DNA of 55,769 nucleotides from Rhodobacterales bacterium (GTDB lineage Bacteria > Pseudomonadota > Alphaproteobacteria > Rhodobacterales > Rhodobacteraceae): positions 1-55,769 of the forward strand of contig PDOZ01000038.1 of NCBI GenBank assembly GCA_002747325.1. The letters are read 5' to 3'. The position numbers and the translations under genes are program-made. This document shows positions 27,185 to 35,761 of the stretch, in pieces. How positions within the stretch are numbered: the first letter of the stretch is position 1; each line of letters begins with the position of its first letter. The notes beneath the pieces are model-generated. The model was not told where the DNA came from and searched no databases. It saw only the letters and a list, made by a program, of their open reading frames with translations.

Positions 27185-27397
27185 ATGTCCTGACCCGTTT
27201 TGCACCGAGCTCCCGTCCCCAATCTCCGCCGCCAATCTCCCGCCGCTTGTGCCGCATTTTTACCCATTGCACAATTATTAGGCAAACCTATGCCCCAACG
27301 TCACCACCCCCACTTCACGCAGGGACTAGCCCCCTGGCAAATACGGGCGTAAAATGGGGGTAGCCTGAAGAACACATAAAGACGCAAGGGCAAGGGT

Positions 27398-27886
27398 ATG
27401 GAAAAACTGATCGCAACCGTGGGATTTGTCGGCCACCTGAAACCAGCGCCGGGGACATGGGGGTCGCTGGCGGCGCTGCCGATTTTCTGGGCACTGCATG
27501 TGCTGGGCGGGCCGCTGGCGCTGGGGCTGGCCATTGTCGCCGCCTATCTCGCCGGGCTGTGGGCCACCGCGCGCTACACGGCGCAGACCGGGGTCAAGGA
27601 TCCATCGGAAGTGGTGATCGACGAGGTGGTCGGGCAGTGGATCGCGCTGTGGCCGGTCTCGTTTGGAGCTTACATGATGGGGGCGGATGTGTTGCGGCTC
27701 TGGCCCGGCCTGATTTCCGCTTTCCTGTTCTTCCGCCTGTTCGACATCGTCAAGCTCGGGCCGGTGCGTTGGGCCGATGATCGCGGCGATGCGCAGGGCG
27801 TGATGCTGGACGACGTATTTGCCGGGCTGTTTGCCGGGCTGCTGACGCTGGCGGCGGCGGGCGTTTACCATATAGGCTTCATGTGA
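27398..27886 (+). CDS. pgpA: Phosphatidylglycerophosphatase A
   Basis: A 162-residue inner-membrane enzyme that removes phosphate from phosphatidylglycerophosphate to give phosphatidylglycerol. The family pattern PAPGTWGSLAALP (16-28), the acidic motif DPSEVVIDEVVGQW (about 68-81) and FRLFDIVKLGPVRWAD (about 111-126) are all present. The stop overlaps the cinA start by four bases (GTGA). It is divergent from dusB across 213 bp, which must hold both promoters. AAGGGCAAGGG precedes the ATG. Confidence 0.93.
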   Translation: MEKLIATVGFVGHLKPAPGTWGSLAALPIFWALHVLGGPLALGLAIVAAYLAGLWATARYTAQTGVKDPSEVVIDEVVGQWIALWPVSFGAYMMGADVLRLWPGLISAFLFFRLFDIVKLGPVRWADDRGDAQGVMLDDVFAGLFAGLLTLAAAGVYHIGFM

Positions 27887-28344
27887 GCGCCGCTGAGCTG
27901 ATTGCCGCGCTGACAGCGCGCGGGCGGACCGTCGCGACGGCGGAAAGCTGCACCGGCGGCATGGTCGCCGCCGCCCTGACCGACCCGCCCGGCGCCTCCG
28001 CCGTCTTTCTCGAAGGGTTCGTCACCTATTGCAACGGCGCAAAAATGCGCGCGCTCGGCGTGTCAGAAGCAACGCTGGAAGCGCATGGCGCGGTGTCGGA
28101 AGCGGTGGCGCGGGAAATGGCGGAGGGGGCGCGCAGGGTCTCCGGCGCCGACATTGCGGTTTCGATCACCGGCATCGCCGGGCCGGGTGGCTCGGAGTTC
28201 AAACCGGAAGGCCGGGTCTGTTTCGGCCTCGCCACCGCAGACGGCACCCGGACAGAAACGGTGGAATTCGGTGCGCCGGGCCGCGACAAGGTGCGCCGCG
28301 CCGGGCGCGACCATGCCCTCGCCCTGATCGCTTCCGCCTCTTGA
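27883..28344 (+). CDS. CinA C-terminal-type amidohydrolase (PncC-like)
   Basis: A 153-residue protein that covers only the CinA C-terminal domain: TVATAESCTGGMVAAALTD (about 17-35), FVTYCNGAKMRALGV and SITGIAGPGG. Stand-alone versions are nicotinamide-nucleotide amidohydrolases (PncC) that recycle NMN to NaMN and ammonia in NAD metabolism. The start is a GTG at 27883 overlapping pgpA, so translation is coupled. The N-terminal MoCF-like domain of full CinA is absent, which is common in proteobacteria. Confidence 0.88.
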   Translation: MSAAELIAALTARGRTVATAESCTGGMVAAALTDPPGASAVFLEGFVTYCNGAKMRALGVSEATLEAHGAVSEAVAREMAEGARRVSGADIAVSITGIAGPGGSEFKPEGRVCFGLATADGTRTETVEFGAPGRDKVRRAGRDHALALIASAS

Positions 28345-28396
28345 AACACGCCCCCGCCGGTCGCATACAAAGGGGGTAACAAAAAGGACCACCCCC

Positions 28397-29725
28397 ATGC
28401 CCGAGACCACCGGCTTCATCCTCGACACCGCTTTCTGGTGGACCGCCGGCGCCATCCTCGCCCTGATCGCCCTGTCGGCCTTCTTCTCCGGCTCGGAAAC
28501 CGCGCTGACCGCCGCGTCGCGCGGCAAATTGCACGCCAAGGCCGATAAAGGCGACCGCGGCGCGACCCGCGCGCTGAGCATCACCGAGGACAACGAACGG
28601 CTGATCGGCTCGGTGCTTCTGGGCAATAACCTGGTCAACATCCTGTCCACCTCGCTGGCCACCGCCCTGTTCACGCGGGCGCTGGGGGAAGCGGGGGTGG
28701 CCTGGGCGACGCTGGTAATGACGCTGCTGGTGCTGGTCTTCGCGGAAGTGCTGCCCAAGACCTACGCCATCACCCAGCCCGAAGCCGCCGCCGCGCGGGT
28801 CTCCGGCCCGATCCGGCTGGTGGTTATCCTGTTCTCGCCCATCGTCAGCGCCATCCGCGCCTTTACCCGGCTGATCCTGAGCCTTTTCGGGGTCAAAACC
28901 GACCCGGATGCGCACCTGCTGGCGCGCGAGGAGATTGCCGGGGCGATCAGTCTGGGGCACTCGGAGGGGGCGGTGCAAAAGGAAGACCGCGACCGGCTGT
29001 TGGGCGCGCTGGATTTGGGCGAGCGCACGGTGGACGAAATCATGCTGCACCGCTCCAAGATCGAAACCATCAACGCCGACAGCCCGGCCCGCGAGGTGCT
29101 GGAACGCGCGCTGGCTTCGCCCTATACCCGCCTGCCGGTCTGGCGCGGCGAACCGGAAAACATCATCGGTGTGATCCACGCCAAAGACCTCAACCGCGCC
29201 ATGTATGCAGCCGGCGCGGCGGCAGAAGCGCGCGCAGGCGAAAAGGCCCGCAACCGCGCCTTCGATACGTTCGACGTGATGGAGGTGGCGATGAAACCCT
29301 ATTTCGTGCCCGAAACCACCACGCTCGACGACCAGATGCGCAACTTCCTGAAGCGCCACACCCATTTCGCCCTCGTGGTGGACGAATACGGCTCGCTACA
29401 AGGGCTGATCACGCTGGAGGACATCCTCGAAGAGATCGTGGGCGAAATCACCGACGAATTTGATATCGAGCAACAACGCGAAGAATTCGCGACCGACGCG
29501 GACGGATCCATCGTGGTGGACGGCACCACCACCATCCGCGACCTCAACCGCGCCTGCGACTGGTCCCTGCCGGATGAAGAAGCCAATACCATCGCCGGGC
29601 TGGTGATCCACGAAGCGCAAATGATTCCCGCCATCGGTCAGGTCTTCTCCTTCCACGGCTTCCGCTTCGAAGTCACAGGGCGCGAAGGACAACGGGTCAG
29701 CGAACTGAAAATACGCCCTGAGTAA
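28397..29725 (+). CDS. CNNM/CorC-HlyC family transporter
   Basis: A 442-residue membrane protein. The N-terminal DUF21/CNNM domain (about 1-185) has TM segments and the motif FFSGSETALTAASRGKLH; two CBS domains follow (DEIMLHRSKIETI..., then VVDEYGSLQGLITLEDILEE near 328-347), and a C-terminal CorC/HlyC domain (DGTTTIRDLNRACDW ... NTIAGLVIHE) completes it. Relatives take part in magnesium or cobalt efflux and in magnesium homeostasis. AAGGA precedes the ATG. It follows cinA after 52 bp and probably ends the pgpA-cinA unit. Confidence 0.9.
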   Translation: MPETTGFILDTAFWWTAGAILALIALSAFFSGSETALTAASRGKLHAKADKGDRGATRALSITEDNERLIGSVLLGNNLVNILSTSLATALFTRALGEAGVAWATLVMTLLVLVFAEVLPKTYAITQPEAAAARVSGPIRLVVILFSPIVSAIRAFTRLILSLFGVKTDPDAHLLAREEIAGAISLGHSEGAVQKEDRDRLLGALDLGERTVDEIMLHRSKIETINADSPAREVLERALASPYTRLPVWRGEPENIIGVIHAKDLNRAMYAAGAAAEARAGEKARNRAFDTFDVMEVAMKPYFVPETTTLDDQMRNFLKRHTHFALVVDEYGSLQGLITLEDILEEIVGEITDEFDIEQQREEFATDADGSIVVDGTTTIRDLNRACDWSLPDEEANTIAGLVIHEAQMIPAIGQVFSFHGFRFEVTGREGQRVSELKIRPE

Positions 29726-29742
29726 ACGAACCGCCATGTTGT

Positions 29743-29869
29743 GAGTATTTAGACTAAGAAGAAGAGAGGGGGTGATCCCTGCTCCCCTTTCTTCTTAGGG
29801 AAAATACTCCCGGGGGTCCGGGGGGCTGGCCCCCCGGTTTGTAGTGTGGGTCTGGGGGTGTGCCCCCAG
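29743..29869. terminator. Convergent terminator block with two facing AAGAAG motifs
   Basis: Two copies of the recurrent motif face each other: plus at 29743-29764 and minus at 29809-29788, making a long inverted repeat with AGAGGGGG and CCCCTTT as the inner stem. Next come CCGGGGGGCTGGCCCCCCGG (29818-29837) and a 7-bp hairpin, CTGGGGG/CCCCCAG (29852-29869). The block separates the convergent corC-like and herA-like genes, so it probably terminates both. Confidence 0.7.
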
Positions 29870-29878
29870 CCACAGAGC

Positions 29879-31417
29879 TTACCGCCCCTTGAACAACGTG
29901 CCGAACAGGCCGCGCACGATGCGGCGGCCGGTGGTGCCTTTGAGTTCCTTGATCACGGCAGACGACAGCGCCGAGCCAAAACCCTCTTCTTTCTTGCGCG
30001 AACGGGAATGCGGGGCGCTGTAGGCTTTGGCAGCGCCAGAGCCGCCGTATCGGCGGGCGCGATTGTGTTCGCGGGCGGTGTCGGTTTTCTCCGCTTCCGT
30101 CGCTTCCGCCGCCGCCTTTTCAGCCCGCGCTTTCAGCAGTTCAAACGCGCTTTCGCGGTCGAGCCGGGTTTCATATTTGCCCGCGATGGGGGAAGCCGCC
30201 ATCAGTTCCGCGCGGGTTTGGGCATCAATCGGGCCAAGTTGGGAGGACGGCGGGCGGATCAGGGTGCGTTCAACCATCCCCGGCCCGCCCTTGGCTTCCA
30301 GCATTGAGGTCACCGCCTCGCCCACGCCGACATCGCGAATCGCATCTTCGGTGGAGAAGCGGGGATTGTCGCGGTAGGTCTCGGCGGCGAGGCGCAGTTG
30401 TTTGCGGTCGCGGGCGGTGAAGGCGCGCAGGGCGTGTTGGATGCGGTTGCCCAGCTGGCCCAAAATATCTTCCGGCACATCCGCCGGGTTCTGGGTGCAG
30501 AAATACACGCCTACCCCCTTGGAACGGATCAACCGCGCGACCTGTTCTACCTTATCAATCAAGGCCTTAGGCGCATCGTCGAACAGAAGATGTGCCTCGT
30601 CGAAAAAGAACACCAGCTTTGGTTTGTCCGGATCGCCCACCTCCGGCAGCTCCTCAAAAAGCTCCGACAGGAGCCAGAGCAGGAAGGTGGCATAGAGGCG
30701 CGGCGCGGCCATCAGCTTGTCGGCGGCGAGGATGGAAATGCGCCCGCGCCCATCCGGATCGACGCGGAAAATATCGGCCAGATCGAGCGCCGGTTCGCCA
30801 AAAAGCTCCGCCCCGCCCTGATTTTCCAGCACCAGAAGCGCACGCTGAATGGCGCCGACGGAGGATACGGACACGTTGCCGAACTGTAGCGAAAGCTCCT
30901 GCGCCCGCTGGCCGACATGCACCAGAAGCGCGCGCAAATCCTTCAGGTCCAGCAGTGCCAGCCCCTCCTCATCCGCCACGCGGAACGCGATGTTCAGCAC
31001 CCCTTCCTGCGCCTCGGTCAACTCCAGCAGGCGAGACAGCAAAAGCGGCCCCATCTCGGCAACCGTGGTGCGAATCGGGTGGCCCTGTTCGCCGTACAAG
31101 TCCCAAAAGGTGACGGGAAAGGCCTCATAGCGGTAATCGTCAAAGCCGAGTTGCGCGGCGCGGGACTGGAAGGCGTCGTGCAGCTTGTGTTCCGTCGAGC
31201 CAGACGCCCCGAGGCCGGACAAATCACCCTTCACATCGGACATAAACACCGGCACGCCCTGCGCCGAAAAGCCTTCCGCCAGAATTTGCAGCGTGACCGA
31301 CTTGCCGGTACCCGTCGCGCCCGCAATCAGCCCGTGCCGGTTGGCAAATTTGGTCAGCAGCCCCTGCTTTTCGCCGTAATCCGCGCCGCCACCTCCAAGG
31401 AAAATCCGCCCGTCCAT
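29879..31417 (-). CDS. HerA/YjgR-type ATPase (DUF853)
   Basis: A 512-residue P-loop ATPase. Walker A is ATGTGKSVT (33-41), followed by FMSDVKGDLSGLG; Walker B is KLVFFFDEAHLLFDDAP near 262-278; a glutamine/arginine sensor segment, YFCTQNPADVPEDILGQLGNR, follows. This is the YjgR/DUF853 group, related to HerA DNA translocases. The C-terminal 90 residues are charged and basic and probably disordered. No nuclease partner such as NurA lies nearby, so a DNA-end-processing role is not supported by context. It is monocistronic, and its 5' side faces the candidate small-RNA region. Confidence 0.85.
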   Translation of the reverse strand: MDGRIFLGGGGADYGEKQGLLTKFANRHGLIAGATGTGKSVTLQILAEGFSAQGVPVFMSDVKGDLSGLGASGSTEHKLHDAFQSRAAQLGFDDYRYEAFPVTFWDLYGEQGHPIRTTVAEMGPLLLSRLLELTEAQEGVLNIAFRVADEEGLALLDLKDLRALLVHVGQRAQELSLQFGNVSVSSVGAIQRALLVLENQGGAELFGEPALDLADIFRVDPDGRGRISILAADKLMAAPRLYATFLLWLLSELFEELPEVGDPDKPKLVFFFDEAHLLFDDAPKALIDKVEQVARLIRSKGVGVYFCTQNPADVPEDILGQLGNRIQHALRAFTARDRKQLRLAAETYRDNPRFSTEDAIRDVGVGEAVTSMLEAKGGPGMVERTLIRPPSSQLGPIDAQTRAELMAASPIAGKYETRLDRESAFELLKARAEKAAAEATEAEKTDTAREHNRARRYGGSGAAKAYSAPHSRSRKKEEGFGSALSSAVIKELKGTTGRRIVRGLFGTLFKGR

Positions 31418-31474
31418 GCTATCCTCGCAATTTTTCCGCCGATCATTCGCCGCGACAATACATTCTTAACCTTT

Positions 31475-31564
31475 TCCTGTCATACCGAAAACATCCGGGG
31501 CCGAATCTTTCCCCGGATACTTCCTCCCTGTCAGACTGGCCGCGCCTTTGGGCGCGGCTTTTTT
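31475..31564 (+). ncRNA. Candidate small RNA with exposed anti-Shine-Dalgarno segment
   Basis: ATCCGGGG (31493-31500) pairs perfectly with CCCCGGAT (31511-31518) across a 10-base loop. A single-stranded stretch with TTCCTCCC (31521-31528) follows, then a textbook terminator: GCCGCGCC/GGCGCGGC (31539-31546, 31551-31558), TTTG loop and six Ts (31559-31564). No plus-strand gene precedes it; herA runs the other way from 31417. Hairpin, exposed CCUCC, terminator is a common layout for Hfq-type riboregulators that block ribosome-binding sites. The 5' end is a guess. Confidence 0.55.
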
Positions 31565-31585
31565 ACGCATGACACATGCAAACGA

Positions 31586-31614
31586 TTGACCCACCACCTT
31601 ATCTGTCGTAGCGT
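31586..31614 (+). promoter_or_regulatory. Candidate sigma-70 promoter
   Basis: TTGACC (31586-31591) and TAGCGT (31609-31614) are separated by 17 bp. The -35 box matches the consensus at five of six positions, the -10 box only at three. It would start transcription near 31621, just before the second candidate small RNA. Confidence 0.4.
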
Positions 31615-31620
31615 CACCCT

Positions 31621-31693
31621 ACTAGCTGGCGACAGTCCGGCAGGGAGATTTTCATTTCGGAAAAGGCCCGCATTGGTGCGGGTCTTTTCTTTT
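31621..31693 (+). ncRNA. Second candidate small RNA
   Basis: About 73 bp end in a strong terminator: GGCCCGCA (31665-31672) pairs with TGCGGGTC (31677-31684) across TTGG, followed by TTTTCTTTT (31685-31693). The body contains CGACAGTCCGGCAGGGAG. No reading frame is visible, and the preceding terminator at 31564 means this needs its own promoter, for which 31586-31614 is the best candidate. It could instead be a leader that attenuates ialB, which begins at 31831. Confidence 0.5.
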
Positions 31694-31830
31694 GCCCCCT
31701 TTCACCCCCCCAATCCGCCGCTTAAAAATCGGCAAATTTCCCCACAGGGGCGCCCCCCGCGCATTTGGTCGCTGACAGCGCCGTCCTGTCGTGTTAGGGA
31801 CAGGCGAGATAAACAAATACGGAAAATCCA

Positions 31831-32451
31831 ATGGCTTACTCCCTGAAAACCCTCGCCGCTGCTGCACTGATCGCGCTACCGGGTGCCGCTCTGGCACAGG
31901 AGACTGCGCTTGATATTGGCCAGCCGGTGCCGCTTGAAACTTATATTGACGGCGTGTTCGGCGACTGGAGCCGCGAATGCCTGCGCAATCCGGATGGCGA
32001 CGATCCGTGTCAGTTGGTTCAAATCCTGCGCGAAACCCCGGAAGCCAATCCGGTCGGCAAGGTGACGGTTGGCAAGCTGGAAGAAGCACAGGGCGAGGCG
32101 GTGGCCGGGTCCATGGTCATCCTGCCGCTCGGCACCTTCCTGCCGGCCAACCTGCAACTGAAAGTGGACAGCAATCAGGCGCGGGTTTACCCGTTCCGCT
32201 TCTGCGACAACGTTGGCTGCGTGGTGCAGATGGGCCTGACGGCGCAGGATCTGGGGCTGTATAAAGCCGGGAAAATGGCGAAAATCATCATTTCGCCCGC
32301 GGCGAAACCGGATGCGCGGGTTGAAATCCCGATGTCGCTGACCGGCTTCACCGACGCTTATGCCAGCCTTGGCACGCCGGGGTCTGGCGGGAAAGCCGAA
32401 GAGGCACCGGCGACGGAAGCTCCGGCAACGGAAGCTCCGGCGACGGAATAA
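31831..32451 (+). CDS. Invasion-associated locus B (IalB) family protein
   Basis: A 206-residue exported protein with a signal peptide (1-22, ending AALA-Q). The IalB domain shows FGDWSRECL near 47-55, the paired cysteines in CLRNPDGDDPCQLV and RFCDNVGCVVQMGL, and MVILPLGTFLPANLQLKVD. In Bartonella IalB aids erythrocyte invasion, but the family is widespread in free-living alphaproteobacteria with no known role. The C terminus is a low-complexity tail of three APATE repeats encoded by a perfect-length 15-bp tandem repeat (32404-32448) directly before the stop. A good terminator follows at 32476-32501. Confidence 0.88.
   Translation: MAYSLKTLAAAALIALPGAALAQETALDIGQPVPLETYIDGVFGDWSRECLRNPDGDDPCQLVQILRETPEANPVGKVTVGKLEEAQGEAVAGSMVILPLGTFLPANLQLKVDSNQARVYPFRFCDNVGCVVQMGLTAQDLGLYKAGKMAKIIISPAAKPDARVEIPMSLTGFTDAYASLGTPGSGGKAEEAPATEAPATEAPATE
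32404..32448 (+). repeat. Three 15-bp tandem repeats at the ialB 3' end
   Basis: Units at 32404-32418, 32419-32433 and 32434-32448 follow the pattern GCWCCGGCRACGGAA and each encode APATE. They are in frame and end at the stop codon, so a change of copy number would lengthen or shorten only the C-terminal tail. Confidence 0.85.
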
Positions 32452-32475
32452 TCTGGCGCAACGGACAGAAACGGG

Positions 32476-32501
32476 GGGTCGCGGTTTCGCGGCCCTTTTT
32501 T
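32476..32501 (+). terminator. Intrinsic terminator of ialB
   Basis: GGGTCGCG (32476-32483) pairs with CGCGGCCC (32488-32495; one T-G pair) across GTTT, followed by six Ts. A second T-run follows at 32508-32515. It lies between the convergent ialB and ketosynthase genes. Confidence 0.85.
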
Positions 32502-32521
32502 GTTGGGTTTTTTTTACGGAT

Positions 32522-33733
32522 TTATGGGGCTTTGCGCAGAGCCAGAACCGCGTTCAAACCCCCAAAGGCGAAGGCGTTGGACAGGACGGCGGTGACGGGC
32601 GCCTGCCGCGCCTCGTTGGGCACCACGTCGAGCGGGCAGTTCGGGTCCGGCTGCTGATAATTGATCGTCGGCGCGATCACCCCCCCGCCAAGCGCCAACA
32701 GGCAGGCCAGCAATTCGATGGCGCCAGTGCCGCCGATCACATGGCCGTGCATCGCTTTGGTTGAGGACAGCATGACCTGCTGCGCGGCAGGGCCGAAAAC
32801 CTCAGCGATGGCGGCGCATTCGACACGGTCGTTAATCTCGGTCGCGGTGCCGTGGGCGTTGATGTAGCCCACTTCGGACGGGTCGAGCCTTGCGTCTTTC
32901 AACGCGCCGGCGATGGCGCGGACCGGGCCGTGTCGGGCGGGTTTGACGATATCGCTCGCATCCGCCGACATGGCGAACCCCGCGACTTCGGCCAGAATTT
33001 CCGCCCCGCGGGCGCGCGCATGTTCCAGTTCCTCAAAGACAAAGACCGCCGCCCCCTCGCCTTGCAACATGCCGGAACGGTTGGCGGAAAACGGCCGCAT
33101 CGCATCATGCGTCATCACCCGCAACCCTTCCCACGCCTTGATGCCGCCAAAACACAACATGCTCTCCGCCCCGCCCGTCAGCATCACTTCGGACATGCCG
33201 GAACGGATCATGGAAAAGGCCTGACCCATGGCGTGATTGGCGCTGGCGCAGGCGGTAGAAACGGTGAAAGTCGGGCCGCGCAGATTGTGCTGCATGGAAA
33301 TGTGGCTGGCGGCGGCGTTGTTCATCAGTTTGGGCACGGTGAAGGGATGCACCCGGTTCTTGCCCTCGGCGAAAACCGCGCGGAAAGCGTCGTTTTGCGT
33401 GATCAGCCCGCCGCCGGAATTGCCCAGCACCGCCCCGGCCCGCTCCGCCAACGCGCCCTCAAATGTCAGGCCGGATTGGGCGATGGCCTGTTCGGCGGCG
33501 AGTAGGGCGAATTGGGTGTAGCGGTCGAAAAGCGCGATTTGTTGGCGGTCGAAATACGCCGTCGGGTCGTAGCCCTGCACTTGTGCGCCCTGACGAATCG
33601 ACAAACGATCAGAATCTTCAAATTGCAACTCCACAATACCGGACCGCCCGGCCTTGAAAGCGTCACATGTCTCGGCCACATCCCGCCCGAGCGCGTTAAT
33701 CGTCCCCGCCCCGGTGATGACAACGCGGCGCAT
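32522..33733 (-). CDS. Beta-ketoacyl-ACP synthase (KAS II/NodE-like)
   Basis: A 403-residue condensing enzyme. The Cys-His-His triad of KAS I/II enzymes is present: Cys162 in VSTACASANHAMG, a His in YINAHGTATEIND near 300, and a His in HGHVIGGTGAIE near 335. Only two bases of TGACATG separate it from the upstream acyl-carrier gene, so the pair is translated together. A dedicated KAS plus carrier suggests a specialised acyl chain (as with NodE/NodF or long-chain lipid A acyl groups) rather than bulk fatty-acid synthesis. No other lipid gene is adjacent, so the product is unknown. Confidence 0.88.
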   Translation of the reverse strand: MRRVVITGAGTINALGRDVAETCDAFKAGRSGIVELQFEDSDRLSIRQGAQVQGYDPTAYFDRQQIALFDRYTQFALLAAEQAIAQSGLTFEGALAERAGAVLGNSGGGLITQNDAFRAVFAEGKNRVHPFTVPKLMNNAAASHISMQHNLRGPTFTVSTACASANHAMGQAFSMIRSGMSEVMLTGGAESMLCFGGIKAWEGLRVMTHDAMRPFSANRSGMLQGEGAAVFVFEELEHARARGAEILAEVAGFAMSADASDIVKPARHGPVRAIAGALKDARLDPSEVGYINAHGTATEINDRVECAAIAEVFGPAAQQVMLSSTKAMHGHVIGGTGAIELLACLLALGGGVIAPTINYQQPDPNCPLDVVPNEARQAPVTAVLSNAFAFGGLNAVLALRKAP

Positions 33734-33734
33734 G

Positions 33735-33998
33735 TCAGGCCTTGTCCCGAACCAAATCTCTTACCGCCGCGATGACCGCGCCGACCGACGAGGTATCGAA
33801 AGCGCTTTTTTCCGGCTCGGAGGCGTTGAACGGGATGGAAATATCAAAATTTTCTTCAAAGGCAAAAATCGCCTCGACCATGCCGAGGCTGTCGAGTTTC
33901 AACTGCTCCAGCGTCATGTTCGGGGTAATTTCGCCCGGATCCATCACCGCCTGTTCGGCCAGAATGGCGATGACGCGCGCTTCAATATCCTCTGTCAT
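33735..33998 (-). CDS. Acyl carrier protein
   Basis: An 87-residue acidic protein with the phosphopantetheine attachment motif LKLDSLGMVEAIF; Ser37 would carry the prosthetic group. It differs from housekeeping AcpP (motif DSLDTVELVM) by DSLGMVEAIFAFEE, so it is probably a specialised carrier for the ketosynthase encoded one base downstream. The gene is the first of this two-gene unit; its promoter must lie in the 107 bp before the L,D-transpeptidase gene end or in that gene. Confidence 0.87.
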   Translation of the reverse strand: MTEDIEARVIAILAEQAVMDPGEITPNMTLEQLKLDSLGMVEAIFAFEENFDISIPFNASEPEKSAFDTSSVGAVIAAVRDLVRDKA

Positions 33999-34105
33999 GT
34001 GCTTCCCCGGCTGCGTTGCAGGCTCAGCTTTATGTAATCCGCCTCCGGCTTAAATGAAACCGTTTTGTCAAATGCGACACGGCTGCCACCGGGTTTGCGC
34101 AGGCT

Positions 34106-35761
34106 TTACCCCTGCCCCGGCAACACAACTCCCGCCGCGACCAGCGCCTTCCAGACCTTCGCATCACGGCCATAGACATCGGTACGGTAGCCCATACGTC
34201 CGCGCGTATCGGTCACGGCAGTGCGATACACCAGATGCACCGGCAACGGGGTTTCAAGCATCACCTTGGTTTGGCGCCCGGAGCGCAGAATGCCATCAAA
34301 ATACGCTTTCGGATCGGGTTCCTGCGCCGCCAGCAATGTGTACGCAAAATCGAACGGCTTGTGCAGTCGAATACAACCATGCGAGAAGGCGCGCACTTCA
34401 CGCGCAAACAGCGATTTCGACGGCGTGTCATGCAAGTACACGTTGTGCGAGTTGGGGAACATGAATTTCACAAGACCCAACGCATTGCCGCGCGACGGCG
34501 GTTGGCGCAGGTCAAAGGGGAAACTCGCGGGCGTATAGGCTTCCCAATTCACCGCCGAACGCGGCACGACCCTGCCGCGACCATCGACCAGTTGCAAATG
34601 ACGCGCCGATGCCCCACCCGAGGCAATCATACCGGGCAGATACTCGCCCACGGAAATCGAACGCGGCACGTTCCAGGACGGATTAACCTCCAGATATTCC
34701 ATCATATCCGAAAATTCCGGCGAACGGGTCCTGGCCGTATTCTTGCCGATCACGGACCGGCTTTCGAGGGTAATTTGTCCCGCATCAACGATGCGCGCGG
34801 TGAAATCGGCCAGATTGACCCAGATATAGCGTTTCGAGCGGTCGATGGTGAGCCAGCGCTCACGCTCCATGGCGACGATGATCGACTTCAGGCGCTCCTG
34901 AACCGGGGTATTGATGGCGCGGATGGTGGCCGGTCCGGCAACCCCATCGGCGTTCAGGCCCATATTGTCCTGAAACGCCTGCACGGCCTTTTGCAAATCC
35001 GCATCATAGGTCATGGTGGCGGACCGCCCCATATACCCCATTGCAATCAAACGATTTCTGAGCGCCACCACGGCGCTGCCCGATTGCCCCGGACGCAGGG
35101 CGGAGGCCGGCACTTGCGGCCCCCAGCCCCCCGATGCCAGGACACGCTCCAGCTCCAGTTTGTTGCGCATCAGGCGGGCATATTCTTCTGATTGCGGCAT
35201 CAGCGAGCGCATGAAAGCATCCGGATTCGGCGCCGCAATAAAGGCATTCAGAAGCTCCGTTCCGTCGCGCCGCGGCGGTTTGCGGTCCATCAGCGGATCA
35301 ATGGAACGGGGCAGCACGATGCCGGACTGAATCTGATGCGCATAGGTCAGAAACAACTCGGTCAACGCGACTTCGACCCGACCCAGCTCGCGCTGACTCG
35401 AAATGTTGCGCATCAGATTGAGCAGCGCGGTCGTATCATAGGGCGCGGCGGGAAGCCCGTGCGCTGGCGCGTTCTGAATGGCGGAAAACAGCGCGTTCAG
35501 CCGGGCCTTTTCGCCCGCGCCCTGCCCCGACCAGATCGGTGCATAGCCGTTGGCCGAGTAAAACGCGCCGACCTCCTCACGCCCAACCGCCGCTTCGGCC
35601 ACCGCCTGCGCGAAGGCCGGAAAGGCCATGTCATTGGGAGAATCAGCGGAGTGATCGGCGGCAACAAGCGCCGAGGGAATCACAAACGCGGCCAGTACAC
35701 CCGCCACAACGGCGCGCATTCCGCCCAAAACACCCTGCCTGATCCTCGAAAACATTCGCAT
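34106..35761 (-). CDS. L,D-transpeptidase, YcbB type
   Basis: A 551-residue periplasmic enzyme that makes 3-3 cross-links in peptidoglycan or links proteins to it. The start at 35761 is chosen for GGGGGA upstream and the signal sequence that follows (about 1-35). Domains: an N-terminal scaffold, a peptidoglycan-binding domain near 245-300 (LQKAVQAFQDNMGLNADGVA), and the YkuD catalytic domain near 325-510 with the active-site segment HDTPSKSLFA ... AFSHGCIRLHKP (nucleophile Cys in SHGC). This architecture matches E. coli YcbB/LdtD. It is divergent from the DUF882 gene. Confidence 0.93.
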   Translation of the reverse strand: MRMFSRIRQGVLGGMRAVVAGVLAAFVIPSALVAADHSADSPNDMAFPAFAQAVAEAAVGREEVGAFYSANGYAPIWSGQGAGEKARLNALFSAIQNAPAHGLPAAPYDTTALLNLMRNISSQRELGRVEVALTELFLTYAHQIQSGIVLPRSIDPLMDRKPPRRDGTELLNAFIAAPNPDAFMRSLMPQSEEYARLMRNKLELERVLASGGWGPQVPASALRPGQSGSAVVALRNRLIAMGYMGRSATMTYDADLQKAVQAFQDNMGLNADGVAGPATIRAINTPVQERLKSIIVAMERERWLTIDRSKRYIWVNLADFTARIVDAGQITLESRSVIGKNTARTRSPEFSDMMEYLEVNPSWNVPRSISVGEYLPGMIASGGASARHLQLVDGRGRVVPRSAVNWEAYTPASFPFDLRQPPSRGNALGLVKFMFPNSHNVYLHDTPSKSLFAREVRAFSHGCIRLHKPFDFAYTLLAAQEPDPKAYFDGILRSGRQTKVMLETPLPVHLVYRTAVTDTRGRMGYRTDVYGRDAKVWKALVAAGVVLPGQG

